Below, piece by piece: positions 25,691-39,700 of a DNA stretch of 64,000 bases. The notes beneath the pieces were generated by a model that saw only the letters and a program-made list of their open reading frames with translations, was not told where the DNA came from and made no database searches. The DNA comes from Penelope pileata. Taxonomy: Eukaryota; Chordata; Aves; Galliformes; Cracidae. The translations under genes were made by a program, and so were the position numbers. Each line of letters opens with the position of its first letter. Within the stretch, counting starts at the first letter, position 1. Where the stretch lies: assembly GCA_013396635.1 (NCBI GenBank), contig WBMW01003963.1:328374-392373 (forward strand), in the 5' to 3' direction.

Positions 25691-28689
25691 AGGAGTTGCA
25701 TCATGCTCCCATGTTATTAGTGAAAACCAGACACAGAATATGCCATGTTGTAAATAATGTAGCTTACCTTTGAGGAAAAAAGAAAATGCTATCTTTTCCA
25801 TCTGATGGATAGAGAAACTGCAGCAGAGAAGGCTGGATGGCTTAGACGTTACCACTGGTTTAGCAAGATTGAATTTATATTTATCTTCTCAAACTAGCTA
25901 TAAGAAAATACTCTAACAAAGGCTCAAATACCTGTTTAACCCATCTTCAAATAATAGATCTGAATATAAACAAATTGCATTTTAAAAGCACATAGATGTA
26001 TTTCCATAGAGTGAGCAGAACACTGTGTCAAAATGAGATGAAGAGCTAAGGGATGTGGATCTGGATTTACCTCTCCAAAGGTCTGTTTTGGAGTGTAGCA
26101 TCCTTTGCGTTCTTTTTTGACAAGAGAAACAGAATCCTAGCAGAGCTTTTCGGTGCCTGATAACATTATATACATATCACTCTGCAGTTACTTTTAAAAA
26201 GAGATTTCAGATTCTGAGTCATGGGCAGGCTATAGACAATTTTACCTTTTTCTTTTTCCCTTGACGTGCTTATGCTTACAAAACATCAGTCTCAGTTGTT
26301 CTTCGCATGTCCACAGGAAGGCCTGAATCCGCCTGTTGGCTTCTCTCTGAAGAATTTCCTGAATGGAGCTTGCTGTCAACACAGATTTCAGGACAAAGAA
26401 GGGAGATTTTTAAAAATGTAAACTGGAGCATAGTGCCTAACTCTTTTGAACTGTTAGTGAGAGCAGGGCACATTACTGCCCTTTGTGCTTTTAAAAATCA
26501 TCCTCAGAGTTATTTATCAGATTAAGGTTTTAGCACAAATAGTTTGACTCTTGCCACAGTCTGTCCATTCAAATCACCAGGAAAGATGAATAGCTTGAGT
26601 TTTGCACTTGAATTATTCTCAAAAAATGTTCATGGTTTAAAAAAAAAACAAACTTACGGAGTCTGTGTTTAAATCTACATCGAGCACTATGCAAATATTT
26701 GCATGCTGTAAGTTAACTCAACATAAATCAGAGTTCTTGTCAATGAATTGTTTGATTAATCAGTGGCTTAATTTGTGCATCAGAGTGAGAGAGAGAAAAA
26801 CAATCCAAAACAGCTGTGTGATTGATTTTTTTCCCTCCAGACCAGCCCAGAGTATTGTGTAAATAACTAACCTGTATTGTGGTTAGCTTCCGCAAAAGAT
26901 AAAGAGGGAGGCCAGAAGCTTACTTTTCCACAGCTCTTACTTGAACACTGGTATATGAGGGCTGTGAAAATCTCAGCACAAGTCTGGAATGGCCCAGGGA
27001 TTTTGGGACATTGATTTGCACAAGTTAGATCACGTTGGGTGATTTGGCCCCGAATATCTACAGAATATGAGAGTTTTCAACAGTCTTGAAATGTTCTCCG
27101 ACTTTTGAGCTCTCTGGTAAGGTCAGCTTTGTTGTACAAACAGGGTGACCACTTGGAACATAAAGGTTGTAGAAATGACTGCGTTTGGTCAAATTAAAGA
27201 TACATGCAGTCAAAGATGACGTCCCTCTGGCCAGTTAGATTCTCTAACTGTAAAACAGGCAATAAATGTATTGAGTAACCAATGCAAACCAGTAAATGAA
27301 CCTTTACTCTCTGTTGAGGCCCCTGATCCTCACTGACTTCCAGTGTTTTCAGTGCATGATTCACCATGGATTGGCTGCATCCCTGCCCTGCTCCATCCCA
27401 GCCCCTACTTATCTACTGCACTGTTCAAGGGCATTTTACATTAGCTATGACTATTCTACTAGGAGGGCAGCTTGGAAATGTCTGACTGGGAAGTGCCCTC
27501 TTGCTCCACAGCACTGAAGGCTGAAGACATTCACAAGCTGTAGATGCTCTTCAAGAGCAATACAATTGAGGTAAGCAGAATCATCTGTTTCACAATTTAA
27601 CTGACTTTATCCTCCGTGCCTCGTATAGATGCTTTCCATATTTGCCATTATATCAATTCAATGTGGCAGATGAAATAGTAGAATTATATTTATTAAAGCT
27701 GTATGTGACCTCTTGTACAGAGCCAGCTCTCTCTACAGCTACATGTTGATGCAAGAACAAACTTGCTGTGGTGCTACGCATGATTCCCCAGTCACGTCAG
27801 GAATCAGTGGGACGTATGTCACCGTCTGTGTAATGGCAATTTGAGTGTAAGTAATATCCTCTTCCTGTTAGACTGAGTGTACTGAAAGGCCTTGGAAATT
27901 TGTCAGGTGATAAGAAATTGAGAAATAGAGGCTGTGCTTGTGATGTGGGGGAATGGGGTTTTATGAAATCACTGAAGGAGGCTTGGCAGATCCCATGCTT
28001 GCCTTTGCTCTGGCCTTGCTGCATGTCATAGAATGTGTCTCAGTTTTGATGTGAGGGGATACAGGAGAGCAGTGAAACAACCCTCCTCGTCAGGAACACA
28101 TCCAGGAGTGCTAACAGGACTTGCTGGAGGTTGCAGAAATAGAGGTTATGGCAGGAGACCCTCTGGGACATACACCAAAAAGCCAGAGCCTGGAACTCAT
28201 ACCGTGGTTGTTTCTCCAGTCACACCATGTGCTCAAGCAATGAAAGAAGCTGAGCCCCTTCAGAGAAAAAGGACATATACTGTACCAAAAAATATATAGT
28301 TCAGAAACACCTTCAGCAACTTATAGTCTGATTTCATCTTTTTTTAGACCATGCATCTTTGCTGCCTCTTTTCTTTGCTTTCTTCTGCTTTGCCAGCAGT
28401 GTTTTTCATTGAAAAACTTCTAGTGTTTGGACAGTTTCACATTAAGGCTGACAAACCCCAGAGACCTGTGGTGTGAAGGAGGCATATATAAAATGCTATG
28501 TAGCAGGTTGACAGCAAAGGTTTTCAGTTGCTTAAAAAGCCCTTCAGAACTGAAGTGTTGACTGTCCTTTGCCAGACACTGTTTGGTTTTAAAATAGTGG
28601 CTACACAGTAGGAGTTTGGATGAAATATCACTGCATTAAAATTGACGAAGATGAGAAAAGATGGAAAAGCACAAGTTTCTGGGCAGATA

Positions 28690-28723
28690 CGAAAAAAAAA
28701 AGAAAAAAAAGGAAAAAAAAAAA
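28690..28723. repeat. A-rich purine tract
   Basis: Three long A runs separated by single or double G form a pure purine strand. There is no target-site duplication or retroposon body that I can identify around it. Confidence 0.85.
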
Positions 28724-31629
28724 GATCCAAATTCTTGTTGATAGAGATTCACTATGACCAATAAAAGGCAGCATCATCATGGAGGTCCTACATGGTGCGT
28801 GTGGCAAAATGCAAGTTTTAATATTTGGTAAATACTTAAACGGTAGGCTAACCAGAAATGGGGCAAGAGAACCATATCTTTATAGGCACTCCCAGAATTT
28901 CTCTGATATTTCTAGGATGACTTTTTAGTAGGAGACAAATATCCAAATCCCTAATACCATACTGAAAATTTCAGCCCTGTGTAATACCAGATGTGCTGCA
29001 CGTGGAAAATCAGCAAGTGCATTTCCCCTCAGAGGAGTCTGAGACATCCTGTGAGAAGCAGAAAATTCAGTTCAAGTTTTGGAGCTCACACACCCTGATG
29101 AGTTTATAAAGCTGTATGTTTAGATTTAAGGTTTGTCTTAAATATAGGAGAGAATGTTATAATGCATTTTTCATATCATTTGGCAATGCAAACCAAAGAC
29201 TTTGAGATATATCCCGAGAAATATTAAGGACAACAGGAAGAAAACGAACTAGACCACTCTGCATACTATAGAAAATATATATAAATATGCAAGTGGCAAG
29301 GTTTGTATGAAACCTCAGAGACCCACTGATTTCCAGGTAGATGTTGACAGTGATGGGGTCCCGAAGGAAGAGGCAATGTTCCTAGATATACTGGAGAACT
29401 GTTTCCTTACAAGATTTGTTTAGCAATCAACAAGAACAGACACTGTTTTCACTGTGTCCTAGGAACTGAGCCAGGTATAATAAATAAGTAAGGAGTTGGT
29501 AAACATCCAGGGTCTCCTGTTCACAGTATCATCAGAAAAACTCCTGAGGATATGTGCAAAAGTCAGAAGCACAGAAATATTGGCAATGTGGGAACAAAGA
29601 ATGAGGTAAAGAAAGTTGACTGATATTGCCAGAAGAAACATCTTGTAAAAGGGGAAGACATAAAAGAGAAAGTTAGAAGTGATTTCATTTCAACAAATAA
29701 AAGAGATGTTACATCTTACATGCAACAGGGAGAAAATTCTAAACAAATTTGCAAAGGAAAATATCAATTTTATACATGCAAGTTTTGACTTGTTTACAAG
29801 CATTAGGTAAATATGGCTTCACATCCAAAAATCAAACGTAGGCTTCAGGCAAATGTACGCTTTTTTTTTCCTTTTCATACAATGACTAATGACAAGGTCA
29901 GCAGTTGAATTTGTGCTAATCTGTATGTATCATAGAAGAACAGTGTATCCTTTTACCCCTGCTGTGAGAAAATTACTGAATTTTTGAAGTAACTAGAGCT
30001 ACTGCTGATATTATCTTAATATACCTGACATTTTTTCTGAGTCCTTTGAAACTCTTGGGCTCTTGCTATGTCATGACTCCTGGATGATTGCGCAGTATGG
30101 AAGAAATATTTCCGTATTTCCTTTTCTGTATTCAGATTTGTATCTTTCACCCTCTTTAATGCCCTTTTGCTCCTGACTGGGATGAGGTGGGTAGGCTGCA
30201 TTCATTTCATCTGTTCCAGTCTGATAGTGAACAGCCCTATCATGTTATTCTTTACCCATTTTCCCTCTAAATTAATTTCTTATCATATGCATGATAAACA
30301 GGAGCGTTCCTTGCTCCCACTCGTCTTGTTTGTTTCTCTTTGAAGTATCTTTCTTCTCTGCTGTGATTCAGTTGTGAAACAAACAGATTTATCTCATCGA
30401 ACTTTAAACATGTAGAAGTTGGACACAATCTAGTCTGATTTAATCATGGCAGGTTCCCTGACTATTCCATGGAGAAAAGAAGAACCTCAAGAGGGAAATT
30501 TTCCTGACCTGCTTCAGAAAGACGGGACATATTTCCTCAGTTCAGATACATTGAATACCCAGTGCTGATGGATGTCTTGTTGTAGAAGTCTAGAGGCAAA
30601 TGTTAGTGCTGTAGATGTCAAAAGGCAAAGGTGGATGTAAGGTCTCCTAACGAAGAAGCCACTCTGGCATCTCTTTATGGTCTAATGAGATCTAGCGACA
30701 AGTGTCGGTGGAAGTTTTGGTGCAACTACTCCTCTTAAAGCAAAATAGAACAGAGGAACCATGCCCAGACTTCTAACATGCAGAGACGTCTGTTTAGGAT
30801 CACCCACAGCAACTGTTGAACCCATTGACACTGGTCAGGAGTTCTGATACAGCAGTAATATATTATTCTAAGAAGTCATAGCAGGAGAGAGAGCATTTAC
30901 CTGGCAGGATAGAGCCACCAGGCTTTTCATGGAGTAGCCAGAAATTATGGAAGCTTCATTGTTTCGCTGAAAATAAATGAAAACCTTTAACTTGGAAATG
31001 ATTTGATTTTTGAAAAGTATTTTTTAAAATTTGTCAGGATTTTTTTTATTGTTTTGCTGAGATTGCTTTGGACCGAACACTTTCAACTAATTTCATTCTC
31101 TTGTGCTATTTTCTTGTGCTATTCTATATCCTTTCTTGCATTTTGTCTGCTCTGGATTTACCCCCACTGCATACTAAGAAGATATTTTATGCCAAAAAAT
31201 TCACTATATTAACCAAATATGTTTTTTGAGCCACCACCATTCACTCAAAATCCCTCAGAGTGGGACTACAGCTGCCACATAGTAGCCTGCTAAACAGCCA
31301 TGCACACCCTGGGGCAGATTCACAGGATATTTGGCACTCTCAGAGAAGAAAACACAACACTTATGCCATCTTTAATTGGAGTTAAGCTATACTTTGTAGA
31401 AGCATGTATTGTACAAAGAATGGGGAATACCACGAGTACCAGTAATATCTTGCATAACAGTAAAAAGTTAAAAGGGAACTTGTTTTTAAGGGCTCCCATA
31501 GTAATAGGCACAGTATCACATGAGCAATCCCCTCAGCCATCTGAAAATAAACCGCGTTTAATTGACTGGATAAGCAGATCACATACGTTAAAGCTAGGAA
31601 TGCCCCTTCAACTGTAACTTTGAACTGTA

Positions 31630-31740
31630 GCTTGCACACCCTTTGGCAAGGCGTTTACACAGAAACGTGTACATCCCTTGGCTATAACAGTAATTTTGGC
31701 TGCAACAGTAACATGTACACCCTTTGGCAAAGCTCTTGCA
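31630..31740. repeat. Decayed short interspersed direct repeats
   Basis: The motif CACACCCTTTGGCAA near 31635 recurs as TACACCCTTTGGCAA near 31716, with a weaker relative (TACATCCCTTGGC) between them near 31669. The spacing is not regular, so this is an eroded local duplication rather than a clean satellite. Confidence 0.55.
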
Positions 31741-34420
31741 CGAAGGAGAAAAATTTTTTTGAAAAGTGAAGCAGTTCCCAGTTAAACCCTGGCTGTACAG
31801 CACACTCACTTTGCTACTGCAAGAGTGTCTTTGAAAATATATTTATTTGATCCCACTACAGTGAAAAAGTACGTTGCACCACACACAATATCAGCAAGAA
31901 GAAAAGAGGCAAGTTAGGCTTCTTTTTGGTTGCAAATCAAGTTCTGCTTTCAGTTATGATGATGGTGATCCATAATGAGTCTACTGAATTTGTAGGAGTT
32001 ACTACATGCTCCCACATCATCAGCTAAGTTCAGAATTGGGCCATTTGACCACATTTATGTATGGGCAGAAATTTCACTCTAGTTGGGGGCATTTACTTCA
32101 CTGACCTACAGATATTTTTGCTTGACTTTTCCTTCCTCTAGGCAAATTAAAAAAATACCAGGAAGCTTTCCATGCTGCAACTAAGCAAACACTGAATTAA
32201 AATCCTCAGCAGCACAGAAACTTCTGTGTATGCTGTCACGAGCATAAATAATGCACCACATACCTTGTGGAAGATGAGCCATCAAACTTGTGACGAGCTA
32301 GGCTAAAATCTGTTGGAAATTTTTGTGTGTGTATGTTCATATACGTACATGGGTGTAAACAATCTTTCACTAAAAATGTGTACCTTGTAGCAATGAGCCA
32401 GCCAATAAAACGAGCCAAAGGGCAGACTCCAACTTGGCTCAGCATTCATGAATGAAGATGAGCCAAGGAGGAGCAAAGGACATTGCAAACAATCTGGCAC
32501 AGGTTCCTGGCAGTCAGTGATCACTTCAGGTATTTTTCTTTCAAGGTGTGTACGGGCACATCCAGTGACTCACCTGTATTTATATACAAAGAGCCAAGAC
32601 GGACCCATACCTTGGCCCTGAGCTGTACCAAATCCCATATTTATAGCTTGTCTTGTTCCAGTAAATAGAAAGCAAACAGAGGAACCTCCTCCTAAATTAT
32701 CAGCTTGTAAAAGTGAAGGTATTTGCAGCTGATTGAAGCTCAGAGGATTGGATCTGACTGATGCAGAGTAACTCAGCCTCTTCGAGCGGGGAGAGAGCCA
32801 ACAGAGCCAGGAGCCTGCTGCCCAAATGTCCTTACATCATCCTCACTCCATTTAACCTGCTGTGCCTTCTCTGTTCTGTCATTGTCACTCTTACATCAGT
32901 CAGGGATGTATATTCCTGTTACTGGTCATTCAGTAAGTAGGGACAACCAATCCATTTTATTTGTGATTAGCCATAAACTTTAGCAAGGGCCTTCCAAGAA
33001 ACCCATTGCTGTCACTTTTCTGTCTTCTAAACTGTGTGACGCACACTGAAGATACTGGAATTGCAAAATATTTTATATACTCTTCACACTCAGTTCCCTG
33101 TTAGGACTTTCCTGCCATCCCTTTCTTCATACTCCCTATCTACATAATCCTATAGACATTCAATTGATACTGTAAAACAACTTGCTTTCTGCCTAAATTC
33201 ATCATGTTGCCTGGAATGACGATGTGCTCAGGGAGAGAAGTGGTGAGCCAGTATTTTCAATTCCTTCTAGTTTTGAAGCATATTTGACTGTCATTTTCTT
33301 TTGTCATTAATGAGGGAGAGCAGAGATGGCTGAATGTGATGACAAGATGAATCTTAAAAGCCTAAATAAAAATGTAGACTTGCCAAAAGCCTTGCTGAAT
33401 ATGTGGTTTGTGAGCATTGGAGTGGTAACAATTAGGCTATATTGCAGGCCCTAAGGTTACCTTTGGGTTCTCATTGGGACATTCTGGAAGTTCTGTACGT
33501 TGCCTGAAAATGAGAGTATCTGAAGGACCCGGACAGTCTGAATCTATGGGAAATTTTCAGTCATCTTGGGAAAAATAGGCGAAACACTGAAGAGATTCAG
33601 GGAGCAAAACAAGGCCAGCAAGAAAGGAGAACCACTTTTTCCACCAAAATGAATGATAATTGAGATGAACAAAAAATCTACCATACCTCTTTCCCTGATT
33701 GTTCCTGTGGTCTGGGCACTACTCCTTCTAAAACTCCCAAAATGGAACTCAGTACTTTTATTCATGAAATTTGAATGAATTGGGTGCTTTTAACCTAATG
33801 AAAGAAATCTTTTGTGATTCTATAATCCATGCATTTGTAGCTCAAATCCATTATCTAGTTTCCATGCAAACCGAACTGGACAGAAGCTACAAAGCAAATT
33901 GCTTTAAATCTAGTGGATCATGTGCTGGGAAAAGATATATTAAACTCAGAAATGCATCTGCTAGACAACACAATGTTCTTTCTCACATTGTCTTTCGTAG
34001 CCCTATCACAAAGCATCTGACCACCTGACTTGCAGTCTTCATGCAATGGACACCATGTATTTTCCTGTACAAAAGACTACAGACAATGCATACAAATAAA
34101 CAAAAACAAAACAAAACAAGAAAAGCAACAAGGAATCATCACCAGAAGCATATTACACTACAGACAGCTTTAAAGCATTGCCTGACTAATGGTGCTCACA
34201 AAGAGTTTGAATGAGGATAATGAGGTAGTTCTGCAACACATGTTTACAGGTACTTCCTCTGTAGCTTGAAAAGCAACTTGAGATGAAACACGAAAATGCT
34301 TTCTTGAAAAGGAAACAAATTGGCTTATTAAGTTTACTTTCCTGGCAGTGTTAGTAGGCTGAATGTGTTTCAAAAATGCAGGAATTAAAAATAAGACTTT
34401 CTTTTATTCTGCATTTAAAG

Positions 34421-35149
34421 AAGGAGTACTGAAAACCGAGATACATGCAGACATTGAGCACAAGCCTGCCAGAAAGGACTTGGGGGTACTGGTGGATGGC
34501 AAGCTGGACCTAAACCAGCAATGTGTCCTCACATCTCACAAAGCCAACAGAATCCTGGGCTGCACCAAAAGCAGCATGGCCAGCAGGACGAGGGAGGTGA
34601 TCCTGTGCCTCTGCTCTGCGTTGGTGAGACCTCGCCTGGAGCACTGCGTCCAGATGTGGAGTCCGCAGCACAGGAGAGACATGGACCTGTTGGAGCATGT
34701 CCAGAGGAGGGCCACAAAATGATCCAGGAGGTGCAGCACGTCCCCTATGAGGACAGGCTGAGAGAGCTGAGGCTGTTCAGCCTGGAGAAGAGAAGGCTCT
34801 GGGGAGATCTGATAGTGGCCTTTCAGTATCTAAAGGGGGAATACAAGAAAGAAGGGGACAGAGTCTTTCGTAGGGTCTGTTGTGACAGGACAAGGGGAAA
34901 TGGTTTCAAACTAAGAGGGGAGATGTAGGTTGGACATAAGGAAAAAGTATTTTGCCTAAGAGTGGTGAAGCACTGGAACAGGTTGCCCAAAGGGGTGGTG
35001 GATGCCCTATGCCTGGATACACTCAAGGTCAGGCTGGACCGGGCTCTGAGCATCCTGATCTAGCTGTAGATGTCCCTGCTCATTGCAGGGGAGTTGGATC
35101 GGATGACCTTTAAAGGTCCCTTCCAACTCAAACAATTCTATGATTCTAC
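34421..35149 (+). mobile_element. CR1 LINE, 5'-truncated 3' end
   Basis: This is a chicken-repeat-1 non-LTR retrotransposon fragment of about 730 bp. It keeps the C-terminal part of ORF2 and the 3' end. The 3' end shows the CR1 signature GGTCCCTTCCAACTC, followed by ATTCTATGATTCTA octamer units at 35135-35148 instead of poly-A. The left boundary is approximate, because homology fades near 34421-34430. Truncation at the 5' end is usual for CR1, since target-primed reverse transcription starts at the 3' end. It is inactive. Confidence 0.92.
34426..35063 (+). pseudogene. CR1 ORF2 (reverse transcriptase) C-terminal remnant
   Basis: Three successive frames are needed to follow the protein. The first runs to 34722 with ARKDLGVLVDGKLDLNQQC and REVILCLCSALVRPRLEHC, close to the CR1 ORF2 consensus. 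A frameshift near 34715-34722 moves it to the frame of YEDRLRELRLFSLEKRRLWG and DRTRGNG, which stops at 34926-34928. A further shift gives HWNRLPKGVVDA, ending at a TAG at 35061-35063. The endonuclease and the catalytic YADD part of reverse transcriptase are missing upstream, so no activity is possible. Confidence 0.88.
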
Positions 35150-38100
35150 ATTGGGAAATATTAGGAATATTTATTTCTGTTTTATTTGAAATGGACATTT
35201 CTTAAAGATAAAGAAATAAATGAACCAAAAGTTTTAATTTATTCTTCTGCATTTTTTTCTGTACTTTTGACCATAAAAATCAATTTTCTAATGGAAAAGT
35301 TGAAATTTAAAACTTATCGCTTTAGTGAAAAATGTTCCCTCCGTTGACAGAGATGTATTGCACATCGGAGATGTGCTACACAGCACATAGTCCCTCATGA
35401 CTCTCTGTATGGTCATGTATGTTCAGAATTACTGGCTCTATTTACATTGACTTTTTGAAGCTGACCACACCCTGCAATAACCTGTTTCTATCCCCAGACT
35501 GTAAAAGGCATGTAGCTGGTTAGCTCAGAGGTATATGTCTACATTGCATAGACAGCAACGCTTGAGCAGAAGACTTCTACTTCTCATGCTTTCTGCAAAA
35601 AAAAAGAAAAGAAAAATGGTTGTATGAAACATTCAGCTGAAAATTTACTTTTGATTCCAAAGTAGCTTTGATACAAATTTTTAATAAATGTTAAAAAGGA
35701 TTCTTCTTGCAGCAAGAGAATGAAGCTTTGAACATCTGAACATGATATTGAGCCTTCTTTACATAAAATATTTACCTTTGCAAATTGAGTGAGAACCTTG
35801 CCTCTACCTGGGCATCAGACTGAACTCAGGTTTCATCAACTCTCAGTCTTGCTAGGAATTAACTCCATCGTGAATTCTTGCTTAACATAGCAATTGCATA
35901 GGACCTTTAAAATATATGTGTTTTCTACCTAGGGAATTAACTTACCTTATTTGACAAAGGGATTGGATAATTTATTCTGAGAGAGGACAGATGCAAGAAG
36001 ACTTTTGTCATGACTTGCATGACATTTGCAGGGGTCTGTCTTTTATTTGTTTACTTAAATACACATGTACACAGAAAGCAATAATGAATGTCCGTACACT
36101 CAACACATCTGAGCACAGAAATATCTTTTGAGGGCAGAGATTAAAATATACAAACCCAGAGACAACACCAGAACAAAGTTCCTTTTGTCTCTTTGTAACT
36201 CATGTTTCCTACTCCTCTTTCTATCCAAGCAAGTGCTTTTTTTCCCCTCAGTGAGGATGAGTCAGTATTTTCTGTTAAACTTTAGTTTTACATCCAAAAT
36301 CAGTAGTTACTGTGGATAGAAGCCTACAGCAACACTGGAGAATCAGACACTTAGTTTAAAAGCTTATCTGAGGCTAATTGAACATTTTAGTTCAAAAATA
36401 GCTCCATTTTCCAATGACTTCTTAGAGCTTGATCTCATTTCTTTTGCCAGGTTGATGACAGTAGTGTAGCTATATAATGGATTGTTGAACATTGCAACGC
36501 CAAAATCCTGTCTTTAGTCAGAGCTTCAGTCCTCACCTGTGGAAGAACACAAAGAGCAGGTATGTAGACAAAAAGTTCAGGCAGGTTTTGAACAAGATGG
36601 TGTAGAAATATCAGTTCTTTCTATGAATGAAAATGCTCTAGAAATGGTATGACACAGAGCTCATTAAAAGGTCAGATATATTTGCTTCTCATTCCTGAAA
36701 TGAACATTATGCCTAAAAAATTCTTGAATACCCACAAACGAAGCAAGAAATCACCTCTGAACTCAGCAGCATTCAACAGATGTCATTTCAGTTCAATGTA
36801 ATATATAAAGTGGTTTTTTTCACACATTATCATAATATTTAAATAGGTGTTTCTGCTGCTATAAATCTATCTTAATCATCAAATCAAAGTTCCCTTTGCA
36901 TATACAAGAGATCTTGAAAACTGCCTGAAAGTTTGCCAGATCTTTTACAAAATACGTAATCTTTGTAGAGGTTATTTTCAGAGCACGTTAGTGAGTTGAA
37001 AACCCAAATATAGTTTGTAAATCTCAGTGCAACAGACAGAAAAATACATATCCAAGGATCTCTCACAGACCTGAGATTGCTCTGTGCAACTTACAGATAG
37101 GTGTTCTATTCCTTAGTATGCCGTCTGTCAGGTGATGGATGTTGGCACAAATCATTTCTTCAGCTTTTCTCAAGAAACTATTTTCAAGTTATTCCTTGTT
37201 CCTGGGTATTTACAGGAGACAGACAAGCTGCCATGGATTTATGCTTTGATTCATACTGTTAGAGATCTCTCTTCTTTCTCCTCCAGCATCAGTTGCTAAT
37301 GGTAGCCACATTTCATCTCATTGGTAATAATGGATCAGCTGGAGTGCAGCACCTCTGAAATGGAATTTGTGAAGACGCAGTAGTTTTATAGTCCGCAAAG
37401 GCATGGTTCTATGTCAAGCCCTGTAAGATTCAACTACACAAGGTGTGCAGGCTGCAAATCTTTGATGACTGAAATGAGCATGAGAAAATCTCAATATTTG
37501 CAGTCCTTGCAGACTGGGTTCTTAATATTGCTTTAAAACATAATCATATGCAGAAGTAAATAGTGTCTTCTGTCTGTATGTTATGGATCAATATTTACCA
37601 CAGAAAAACCTTTTGTTACAGTGCAGAACTTTCAGCCTGTTGCAAAATCTCTCCTAACTGCAAAGTGTGATTTAAGCACACTACCTGAAATGCTCAGGCT
37701 CTCTTGTACCCTTGCAATGAGTTACATTTGTACAGATTTGTATGGTCAAGATAAATGTAAGATTGTAGGTCACTATCAGCTGGTAACAGGCTGGTTCCTA
37801 GCACTGCACATGCCAGCCGCAGAGGCCTCAATTAATTGAAGACAGCACTCTATGCTGTAAGGGTAAGGCCTTATGTGTTGTGGTTCCTTACATGTTCCTT
37901 GGCACTTGCTCATGAAAATGTTGACCAGAATTGTACTTCCAGAAATAAGTTTATCACGTAGTTGTGCTTGCAAAAAATGTCTGCCAAGAAGCTGATTCTG
38001 TCAAACACTTGTAAGGTTTCACCAATACTGCACAGGGGCATCTCAGAACCAGTATGAGAGTAAGAACGTGGGTAGGACCCACCTGGTTCCGAGAATGTAG

Positions 38101-39435
38101 CACCGTCTGAAAATATAAGCACATACTTAAGTACCTTTCTATTTAGGGATGCATCTTTCAGCTTGAGCACCAAAGATCACGGTGGAAGTAACAATCATAC
38201 AATTTTTTACAAGGAAATGTACTCATCAGAAATATTACCAGTATACTCTTACAACTAACATGATTTAGATTTAAGCCCTTTGATGATGTTTGTTGGAATA
38301 CAGAAGGTACTTCCTTCCTTGACACCGGATATTGTAGGGTTTGATTGCTATGTCTGAGGGCTTAAGGCGTTTTATAATGAAAGAGCTATGATTTCAAAAA
38401 TCCCCCAAATTATAAGCAGAGTATCCTGGCTTCTGTTTTGCCTTTGAAGGGGATAAAATTGCTTTGCTTACAGAAGCCACTAGGAGTAGCTCCCCTGTAA
38501 GACTTTGTACTCATATTCACCTGTGACAACACGATCTCTTATTTACATTCATCTCTGTTTATACGATCTCTTTTAGCATTGTGCCCTTACCTGTGATAAC
38601 ATCTCCTCTAGCAAAAACAGTGTGCTAAAACACTGTCCCCACTGAGACTGCCCAACTTCTCCAGGAGAGCATCTGGACCTACAGTCGTTTCTGTGCATTC
38701 TCAAAGGCCAGGTTTGTACAGCTCCAAGAGATTTACAAGCTGCTAGTTTAGTCTTTCCAACTAAGAATAGGAAAATCAGTCTCTCATCTTCAGGAATAAA
38801 GGCATCTAGTAGTAGAACTTGGTCCTTCATTTCCTTCCCTGTCCCTGTCAGGTCAATATAGAAATTAAGAAATGCAGCTATTCCAATGCTATGTTTACAC
38901 TTCAAGCCTTCTTTCTGCTCTCTTCTTACTTTTCTTTTACTGTGTTTCCTTCTCTAATGATTGACTTGTGGTACAAAGGGAAAAAATGGCAACTTACATG
39001 CCCGTGTATGACTTTTGTCCTTATCGGTCAAGTGGCTTTAGTGGAGTTGGGAAGTTGTTTGAGTTAAGAAGTTGGTAACATCCTGTCTTTTCCAGAAAGC
39101 TACAAGGCTGAATCTCTCAAGTGAAATGTAAATGGTGAAAGCCATGGAGCCTACATTTGGATCTTAATTCCCCCACTGTCCGTGAGGTATTGAGCCCCAT
39201 GGGCCATGCCTGAAACCAAACGCCAACATTTGCCACCCTTCTCTGCTTCTAGGCTACTTTCTTGAATCCTTCTTTTATTTATAAAGTAGTACCAAAATAG
39301 CTGATGGACAGCCATCAGACAGAGTGATGATGTACCAACCCAGACACTTTGTATTTTAAAATTCTTTTTAGCTTAGTTGATTCCCAATATGTACTCACAA
39401 GGTGGTTGTCCTGCTTTGGCCATCTATTTGGTCAC
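35150..39435. other. Non-coding stretch, no gene seen
   Basis: Unique AT-rich sequence. Frames are at most 110 codons, overlap on both strands and are unrecognised. A tRNA-like A-box string near 35520-35536 has no matching B-box and is not called. No repeat family is identified. Confidence 0.55.
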
Positions 39436-39700
39436 ACAATCAGAAAAATGAGTTCAATTCTGGGCACATAGCACTGACAAGGAGGAGACAGAAGATAGAG
39501 AGCATTTCAGGGAAAAGTTCACAAATGATTAAATGCTGGAATGATTGATTTACGATGAAAGATTAAAAGAACTGAATATGTATAGCTAAAGGGAGACAAG
39601 CTGAGTGCCTATGAGAAGATGGAGGGTGTAAGCACCAGGGAGAAGACGTAGGGGTTGCAAGTTCCGTGAAGGAACATGCAAAAATGGAGCAAAAGATATG
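39436..39700 (+). mobile_element. Very old CR1/L3-like LINE relic
   Basis: The stretch 39541-39592 (GATTTACGATGAAAGATTAA onward) aligns by eye with the conserved part of CR1/L3 ORF2 that codes for Y-E-E-R-L-K-E-L-x-x-Y/F-S-L. Upstream, TTCAATTCTGGGCAC and GGAGGAGACAGA correspond in order to the preceding ORF2 segment. Divergence is high, with indels and no intact frame, so it inserted long before the CR1 at 34421. The limits are approximate. An unrelated chance match is possible but unlikely given the collinear order. Confidence 0.5.

Larger units (their letters stand above)
25691..34420. other. Long non-coding stretch, no gene seen
   Basis: AT-rich unique sequence with frames of about 105 codons or fewer and no recognisable protein. 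Low-complexity items are a purine run at 28690-28723, an AAAAC-type run near 34099-34119 and decayed short repeats at 31630-31740. No transposon body is recognised before the CR1 at 34421. Confidence 0.55.

Noticed and set aside
35515..35545. tRNA-like string GGTTAGCTCAGAGGT resembling a Pol III A-box.
   Set aside because: No B-box (GGTTCGAATCC-like) at the right distance and no cloverleaf pairing, so neither a tRNA gene nor a tRNA-derived SINE can be supported.
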